Below, one piece after another: positions 1 to 5,239 of a stretch of DNA of 5,239 nt. The notes under the pieces were generated by a model. It was not told the origin of the DNA and ran no database searches. It was given only the letters and a program-made list of their open reading frames with translations. Origin of the DNA: Betaproteobacteria bacterium (GTDB taxonomy: Bacteria; Pseudomonadota; Gammaproteobacteria; Burkholderiales; Burkholderiaceae); contig CANIMS010000134.1 in the NCBI GenBank assembly GCA_947468785.1, positions 1 through 5,239 of the forward strand, read 5' to 3'. The position numbers and the translations under genes were made by a program. Every line of letters starts with the position of its first letter. Position 1 is the first letter of the stretch.

Positions 1-2130
<2,130 letters not shown>

Positions 2131-2136
2131 AGTAAG

Positions 2137-2143
2137 TCCTTTT
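2137..2143 (-). promoter_or_regulatory. Ribosome binding site that fixes the TTG start of ftsH
   Basis: The minus strand reads AAAAGGA here, six bases before the TTG at 2130. The first in-frame ATG (2118) would be 18 bases from this site, too far for normal initiation, so TTG is the best-supported start. Confidence 0.75.
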
Positions 2144-2166
2144 CTGGATGAATCCAGTAGTAAAAG
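2137..2166 (-). promoter_or_regulatory. Possible fourU-like RNA thermometer over the ftsH ribosome site
   Basis: In the ftsH leader RNA, CUGGA (2157-2153) and UCCAG (2148-2144) form a stem around a UUCA loop. CUUUU (2166-2162) can then pair with AAAAG (2143-2139), leaving a four-base bulge ACUA (2161-2158). The outer stem covers AAAAG of the AAAAGGA ribosome site with a weak U-A helix. This resembles fourU thermometers, which open on heating, and ftsH is a heat-shock gene in E. coli. The pairing is seen in the sequence; a thermosensing role is inference, and short helices of this kind also arise by chance. Confidence 0.3.
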
Positions 2167-2182
2167 CGAATTGCTACCTAAG

Positions 2183-2215
2183 TAATTGATTCTACTACCA
2201 CCCTTTTTCAAGGGC
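2183..2215 (-). promoter_or_regulatory. Candidate heat-shock-type promoter upstream of ftsH
   Basis: The minus strand reads GCCCTTGAAA from 2215, an exact match to the CCCTTGAA core of sigma-32 -35 elements. Fifteen bases further on, AATCAATTA (2191-2183) matches the -10 consensus CCCCATTTA at only five of nine positions and lacks the C run. A transcript starting just after it would carry a leader of about 45 bases. A TAGAAT at 2194-2189 could be a housekeeping -10, but it is only 11 bases from TTGAAA. The location before ftsH makes the site plausible; the poor -10 keeps confidence low. Confidence 0.25.
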
Positions 2216-2276
2216 TAATGGTCTTTTTATTTGATAAACCCCTATATTTAATGGGTATTTACTCAGTTTGACGCCA

Positions 2277-2951
2277 TTATTTAGGAGGTTTGAGGTTTCT
2301 ACCCAGCAGAAAGATTTCGGAAGAGCGGGCTCTAGAAGCCTTAGGCTTTCGAGAAGCTACTGTTTTAAAGACCTTTTTGAAGGATTCGACGATTTGGCTA
2401 TATCCGCTACCGTTAAAGCACTTAATGAGCAAAGCACCTTCGCTCTTGAGGTGGTCTTTAGCAAAATCTAGGGCTATTTCAGCCAAAAAGGCCATTCTGG
2501 CAGCATCAGCCACCCCGACACCAGACAAGTTTGGAGCCATATCCGATAGAACAAGATCCACTTTTCCTTCAGCCTCTTTAGGTAAAAGAGCCTCAAGGGC
2601 AGCTAAGCCCTCATCCTCCCTAAAATCGCCTTGAATAAAGCTGACATCCGCAATGTCTTCCATGGGCAAAATATCAATGGCAATGATTCTGCCGTCTGGT
2701 TTGCCTGACTCAATTTTCGGATTGGACTTACCAAGCTCGGTTAAACGATTGCGTGCATATTGCGACCAGCTGCCGGGCGCGCTACCAAGATCAATAATGG
2801 TCATGCCCGCTTTAATCAGATGATCTTGTTCATCGATTTCGCTTAACTTGTAAACAGCTCGTGCTCGATAGCCCTCTTTTTGAGCCATCTTTACATAAGG
2901 ATCCGTCAAATGATCCTGCAACCAACTTTTATTAAATTTATTCTTCGCCAC
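2277..2951 (-). CDS. rlmE: 23S rRNA (uridine-2552-2'-O)-methyltransferase RlmE (FtsJ/RrmJ)
   Basis: RlmE methylates the 2'-OH of U2552 in the A-loop of 23S rRNA, a late step in 50S assembly, using S-adenosylmethionine. The 224-residue product starts at a GTG at 2951; an in-frame stop lies two codons upstream and the next Met is residue 22, inside conserved sequence, so the GTG is well supported. The SAM-binding motif [12 protein letters not shown] is at 54-65. The catalytic K-D-K-E set is present as K35 (VYKL), D137 (SDMAPN), K177 (LIKCFNGSG) and E212 (SSEIFLL). It is longer than the 209-residue E. coli protein, mainly from an insert of about ten residues near 72-85 before GRIIAID. The ribosome site is weak (GTGGG six bases upstream). 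It is divergent from yhbY and 146 bases upstream of the ftsH start, and is probably transcribed together with ftsH. Confidence 0.96.
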   Translation of the reverse strand: MAKNKFNKSWLQDHLTDPYVKMAQKEGYRARAVYKLSEIDEQDHLIKAGMTIIDLGSAPGSWSQYARNRLTELGKSNPKIESGKPDGRIIAIDILPMEDIADVSFIQGDFREDEGLAALEALLPKEAEGKVDLVLSDMAPNLSGVGVADAARMAFLAEIALDFAKDHLKSEGALLIKCFNGSGYSQIVESFKKVFKTVASRKPKASRARSSEIFLLGRNLKPPK

Positions 2952-3067
2952 AACTTACCCACTTTCACCTGTTATTTTCCTTGTTTCTGCGTCCCAAGGC
3001 AAAGGAATCGAAGTAAAAAGCGTAAATCAGTACTAATTAACGCAATCAATGCTCTATCATCGAGCCC
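2952..3067. promoter_or_regulatory. Divergent promoter region between rlmE and yhbY
   Basis: This 116-base gap separates two genes read in opposite directions, so it must hold promoters for both unless transcription enters from elsewhere. I see no strong -35/-10 pair on either strand. On the plus strand TATCAT (3055-3060) matches the -10 consensus at five of six positions, but nothing resembles a -35 element at 16-18 bases upstream. On the minus strand there is TTGATT within the AT-rich part, without a good -10. An inverted pair CCTTG (2979-2983) and CAAGG (2995-2999) is too short to interpret. Confidence 0.5.
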
Positions 3068-3694
3068 ATGACAGCCCTTACTATCACCCCCGCACAACGA
3101 AAATCCCTCAAAGCCGATGCCCATGACCTCAAGCCCGTCGTAATGATTGGGGGCGATGGCTTAACTCCTGCAGTCATTAAAGAGGCCAAATTAGCCATTA
3201 GCCATCATGGCTTAATAAAAATTCGGGTTTTTGGTGATGAACGCGAAGGACGTATAGCGATCTATGAAGAGCTTTGCGATAAGTTAAGCGCAGCTCCAGT
3301 TCAGCACATCGGCAAATTACTAGTTCTTTGGAAACCCAAAGATGCAGTGGAGGAAGCCTTTTCCAATCTTGGTCGATCAAGCAAACAAACCAAAAAAAGT
3401 TTGCAAGCGCCGCGTACCAAAAGACAGCCTAATCGCACATCACCCAAAGCCGGTATCCGCACCAGTGATTCTGAAAGATCTGATCGTCGTTCTGCTGCAA
3501 ATAAATCACCTTTTGCCAGGGCGGCAGCAGTGAAAACAGCCACGCCTAAGAAAAGAGTGTTGCGCGCTGACGCAGCAGAATCAAAAATTGGCTGGTCCTC
3601 TCCAGGCTACCGTAAGGCCGCCGCTGCCCCTGCGCCCATTAAGAAGCGCAAGGTTCGCATGAGCAGTACTAAGAAGAAATCACTGGGCTCTTAA
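3068..3694 (+). CDS. yhbY: YhbY-type CRM-domain RNA-binding protein with long basic tail
   Basis: YhbY proteins bind 50S ribosomal precursors through a CRM (KH-like) domain and take part in ribosome assembly. Residues 1-97 match the complete E. coli protein: the AQRKSLKADAHDLKPVVMIG start, the GxxG loop GGDG at 28-31, then ISHHGLIKIRV and a final strand IGKLLVLWKP at 81-90. Residues 103-208 form a low-complexity tail with 31 Lys/Arg against 5 Asp/Glu, ending in KKRKVRMSS and KKKSLGS clusters. The tail is probably disordered and binds RNA without specificity; I recall extended tails in other Burkholderiales members. The ATG at 3068 starts right before conserved sequence, but the ribosome site is poor (GAG only three bases away). 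The gene is divergent from rlmE, whose product also acts on the large subunit, and is followed by a clear terminator. Confidence 0.93.
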   Translation: MTALTITPAQRKSLKADAHDLKPVVMIGGDGLTPAVIKEAKLAISHHGLIKIRVFGDEREGRIAIYEELCDKLSAAPVQHIGKLLVLWKPKDAVEEAFSNLGRSSKQTKKSLQAPRTKRQPNRTSPKAGIRTSDSERSDRRSAANKSPFARAAAVKTATPKKRVLRADAAESKIGWSSPGYRKAAAAPAPIKKRKVRMSSTKKKSLGS

Positions 3695-3713
3695 AACTCT
3701 TTAGATATCTGAG

Positions 3714-3740
3714 AACGCCGCTAGTCGGCGTTTTTTTATT
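3714..3740 (+). terminator. Rho-independent terminator of yhbY
   Basis: A perfect 7-base-pair stem, AACGCCG (3714-3720) with CGGCGTT (3726-3732), closes a 5-base loop, and the T run extends 3731-3737 followed by ATT. It begins 19 bases after the yhbY stop. On the minus strand the same stem is followed by TCTCAG rather than a T run, so it should work poorly for the convergent DUF4149 gene. Confidence 0.93.
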
Positions 3741-3748
3741 TGGAATGT

Positions 3749-4240
3749 TTATTGTGTATTTTTAGTAAGGCGCCATAGTAAATAAATTCCAAGAGCACTC
3801 TGAATGACAAAAACTACGCTAGAGGCACCATGTAGTTTGGCAAACATATCAGCAGATGGCGATAGCATTACGGGGATTCCCTGCATTAACGCATCATCGC
3901 GCAATGCGTTCAACCAAGGAATAAAAATTAGGGATGCCGCAAGAGAGCAAAGGAGCATAGCCAATAGCAGCCATCGAATGGGACGATATTGACTAAGACC
4001 TCGGTTAACTAATAAATTAGCCAAGACCATTAATGCAATACAAACAATGCAACTAAAGAGGGCTTCGACTTTAAATATGTTGCCAGCAACAACGCCAGCT
4101 ACTTGACGATCTGTCAGGGTATTAAAAATAGCTGGGGCTACCAGATAGCCAACTGTTAGAAGACTGCCAACCCAAAGACCCGCAACCAGGATAAATAGTC
4201 TTTGGGCAATAGGATGCTTAGGAACCCTATTTATATCCAT
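3749..4240 (-). CDS. DUF4149 family four-helix membrane protein, function unknown
   Basis: This 163-residue protein has four predicted membrane helices at about 14-34, 58-78, 88-108 and 139-156, and a short basic C-terminus. The stretches GLWVGSLLTVGYLVAPAIF (21-39) and FAKLHGASSVVF (133-144) match my memory of DUF4149, a family found in many proteobacteria and related by shape to TMEM205-like proteins. No catalytic motif is visible, so I assign no function. The ATG at 4240 is the only reasonable start; the next Met is residue 71. The ribosome site is weak. It begins 22 bases after the greA stop on the same strand, so it is probably co-transcribed with greA. It converges on yhbY, and I see no strong terminator of its own. 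Confidence 0.85.
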   Translation of the reverse strand: MDINRVPKHPIAQRLFILVAGLWVGSLLTVGYLVAPAIFNTLTDRQVAGVVAGNIFKVEALFSCIVCIALMVLANLLVNRGLSQYRPIRWLLLAMLLCSLAASLIFIPWLNALRDDALMQGIPVMLSPSADMFAKLHGASSVVFVIQSALGIYLLWRLTKNTQ

Positions 4241-4262
4241 AAGTCAGCGCTAAATAAAATAT

Positions 4263-4739
4263 TTAGATATAGCGGACTGCCAAAATTTCAACTTCACGAT
4301 TACCGCCAGGGGCTTGAACTGCAACTACGTCGCCCTCCTCCTTGCTAATCAATGCACGGGCAATTGGTGAGCTAATTGAAATCTTGTTAGATGCAATATC
4401 AGCCTCATCATCCCCAACAATTTGATACGTTACCTTAGAGCCATTTTCCAAATCCTCTAAATCTACCGTAGCACCAAAGACAACTCTTCCAGTGACATCT
4501 AGTGCTGCTGGATCAATAATTTGAGCTGCCGATAACTTACTTTCTAGTTCCTGGATACGGCCCTCAATAAAGCCTTGCTTTTCTTTGGCAGCATCATATT
4601 CAGCATTTTCTGAAAGATCTCCTTGGGCGCGAGCTTCAGAAATAGAATTAATCACCGCTGGACGATCAACGTGTTTGAGACGGTGCAACTCTTCCTTAAG
4701 AAGCTCTGCACCGCGTTTGGTAATTGGAATTGTGCTCAT
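4263..4739 (-). CDS. greA: Transcription elongation factor GreA
   Basis: GreA enters the secondary channel of RNA polymerase and stimulates cleavage of backtracked transcripts, rescuing stalled complexes. The 158-residue length is exactly typical. Residues 1-75 are the N-terminal coiled coil; its tip [15 protein letters not shown] (40-54) carries the two acidic residues D41 and E44 that position the catalytic metal. Residues 80-158 are the FKBP-like domain that binds polymerase, including the conserved [10 protein letters not shown] run at 121-130 and the following KEEGD. The T-P-I-T-K-like start ([14 protein letters not shown]) supports the ATG at 4739, with AGG eight bases upstream. It lies 57 bases downstream of carB on the same strand and is followed at 22 bases by the DUF4149 gene, so the three may form one transcript. 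Confidence 0.97.
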   Translation of the reverse strand: MSTIPITKRGAELLKEELHRLKHVDRPAVINSISEARAQGDLSENAEYDAAKEKQGFIEGRIQELESKLSAAQIIDPAALDVTGRVVFGATVDLEDLENGSKVTYQIVGDDEADIASNKISISSPIARALISKEEGDVVAVQAPGGNREVEILAVRYI

Positions 4740-4762
4740 GCTGCTAACCTAACTTAAATTCT

Positions 4763-4776
4763 GCGCAAAATTGCGC
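4763..4776. repeat. Short palindrome in the carB-greA gap
   Basis: GCGCAA and TTGCGC form an inverted repeat around two A bases, giving in practice a 5-base-pair hairpin with a 4-base loop. Neither strand has a T run after it, so it is not a standard terminator. It is the only structured element in the 57 bases before greA and might be a small leader hairpin or protein site; no motif is recognised. Confidence 0.35.
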
Positions 4777-4796
4777 TAATAAAAATTGATTTTAGA

Positions 4797-5239
4797 TTAA
4801 ATGAGCGCCCGATGTAAGTTTTGCAAGGAATATACCTCTAAAGATTCCTTGTTGCCGTTTTGCGAGGCTAATAAGCCATCCATTACAGCCCTGGCAGCAC
4901 TAATCGTCGTGTAATACGTGACGTTGTTAGCCTGGGCACTGGTTCGGATTGAGCGGGAATCAGCAATTGCAGTTCTGGTTTCATCAACCGTAGTGAATAC
5001 GAGTGAAATCTCACCGTTTTTAATCAAATCCACAATGTGAGGACGGCCATCTTTCACTTTATTCACCACGCGGACGGGCAAACCAGCTGCTTCAATGGCA
5101 GCTGCCGTCCCCTTAGTAGCCACCATTGGAAATCCAAGTTGATGCAGTAATCTGGCAACTTCAACCGCCTTAGGCTTATCGCTATCTTTCACGGTCAGGA
5201 CCACAGTGCCACTCTTAGGTAGCTTAATACCCGCACCTA
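4797..5239 (-). CDS. carB: Carbamoyl-phosphate synthase large subunit, C-terminal part (cut by window edge)
   Basis: CarB makes carbamoyl phosphate from bicarbonate, ATP and glutamine-derived ammonia for pyrimidine and arginine synthesis. The frame is open to the right edge; 146 complete codons before the stop are visible, out of about 1,070 expected for the family. The visible part is the C-terminal MGS-like allosteric domain, which in E. coli binds UMP, IMP and ornithine. It opens with GIKLPKSGTVVLTVKDSDKP, then ATKGTAAAIEAAG, and holds the highly conserved VNKVKDGRPHIVDLIKNG. The GTG at 5204 is an internal Val codon, not a start: conserved sequence continues upstream of it in frame. No terminator separates it from greA, 57 bases downstream, so read-through into greA is likely. 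No disruption is seen. Confidence 0.96.
   Translation of the reverse strand, partial: GAGIKLPKSGTVVLTVKDSDKPKAVEVARLLHQLGFPMVATKGTAAAIEAAGLPVRVVNKVKDGRPHIVDLIKNGEISLVFTTVDETRTAIADSRSIRTSAQANNVTYYTTISAARAVMDGLLASQNGNKESLEVYSLQNLHRALI

Noticed and set aside
2197..2232. Plus-strand hairpin (CCCTT/AAGGG with outer ACCA/TGGT) followed by a T-rich stretch, resembling a terminator.
   Set aside because: No plus-strand gene lies upstream, the stem has a four-base bulge and only five inner pairs, and the same bases are better explained by the minus-strand ftsH upstream region.
2248..2256. ACCCATTAA on the minus strand as a sigma-32 -10 element.
   Set aside because: No CTTGAA-like -35 element lies 13-17 bases upstream.
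2239..2263. Minus-strand inverted repeat TAAAT-A-CCC with GGGGTTTA after rlmE, considered as an rlmE terminator.
   Set aside because: It has a bulge, a G-U pair and a ten-base loop, and is followed on the minus strand by A-rich rather than T-rich sequence.
2290..2634. Plus-strand open frame of 114 codons opposite rlmE.
   Set aside because: It is antisense to conserved RlmE motifs and has no family resemblance or ribosome site.
4250..4266. AT-rich inverted repeat CTAAAT/ATTTAG overlapping the greA stop, considered as a greA terminator.
   Set aside because: The six-pair stem has only one GC pair and no T run follows, so it would not be stable or terminate.

Overview
The window looks like ordinary core chromosome from a betaproteobacterium of the order Burkholderiales. 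The moderate GC content, the FtsH and YhbY sequence style and the gene order point to Polynucleobacter or a close relative. That genus assignment is an inference from memory of family sequences, not a search. No mobile element, CRISPR array, tRNA, rRNA, toxin-antitoxin pair or defence gene is visible.

Layout, left to right: the 5' end of folP (minus strand, cut by the left edge); ftsH (minus), the membrane AAA+ zinc protease, apparently starting at a TTG; a 146-base leader; rlmE/ftsJ (minus), the 23S rRNA 2'-O-methyltransferase, starting at a GTG; a 116-base divergent intergenic region; yhbY (plus), a CRM-domain ribosome-assembly protein with a long basic tail, ended by a clear intrinsic terminator; a small four-helix membrane protein of the DUF4149 type (minus); greA (minus), the transcript cleavage factor; and the 3' end of carB (minus, cut by the right edge). 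No stretch above 300 bases lacks a gene.

The rlmE-ftsH-folP block with yhbY divergent and greA nearby matches the arrangement known in E. coli (greA, yhbY, rlmE, ftsH, folP, glmM). Here a DUF4149 gene lies between greA and yhbY, and carB lies upstream of greA. The themes are ribosome maturation (RlmE, YhbY), protein and membrane quality control (FtsH), transcription fidelity (GreA), folate synthesis (FolP) and carbamoyl phosphate synthesis (CarB).

I found no convincing undescribed system. The points worth a second look are regulatory. First, a textbook-shaped Rho-independent terminator on the minus strand sits inside the first 18 codons of folP, directly behind ftsH. Second, the ftsH leader can fold a CUUUU element onto its Shine-Dalgarno sequence, resembling a fourU RNA thermometer, downstream of a possible heat-shock -35 element.
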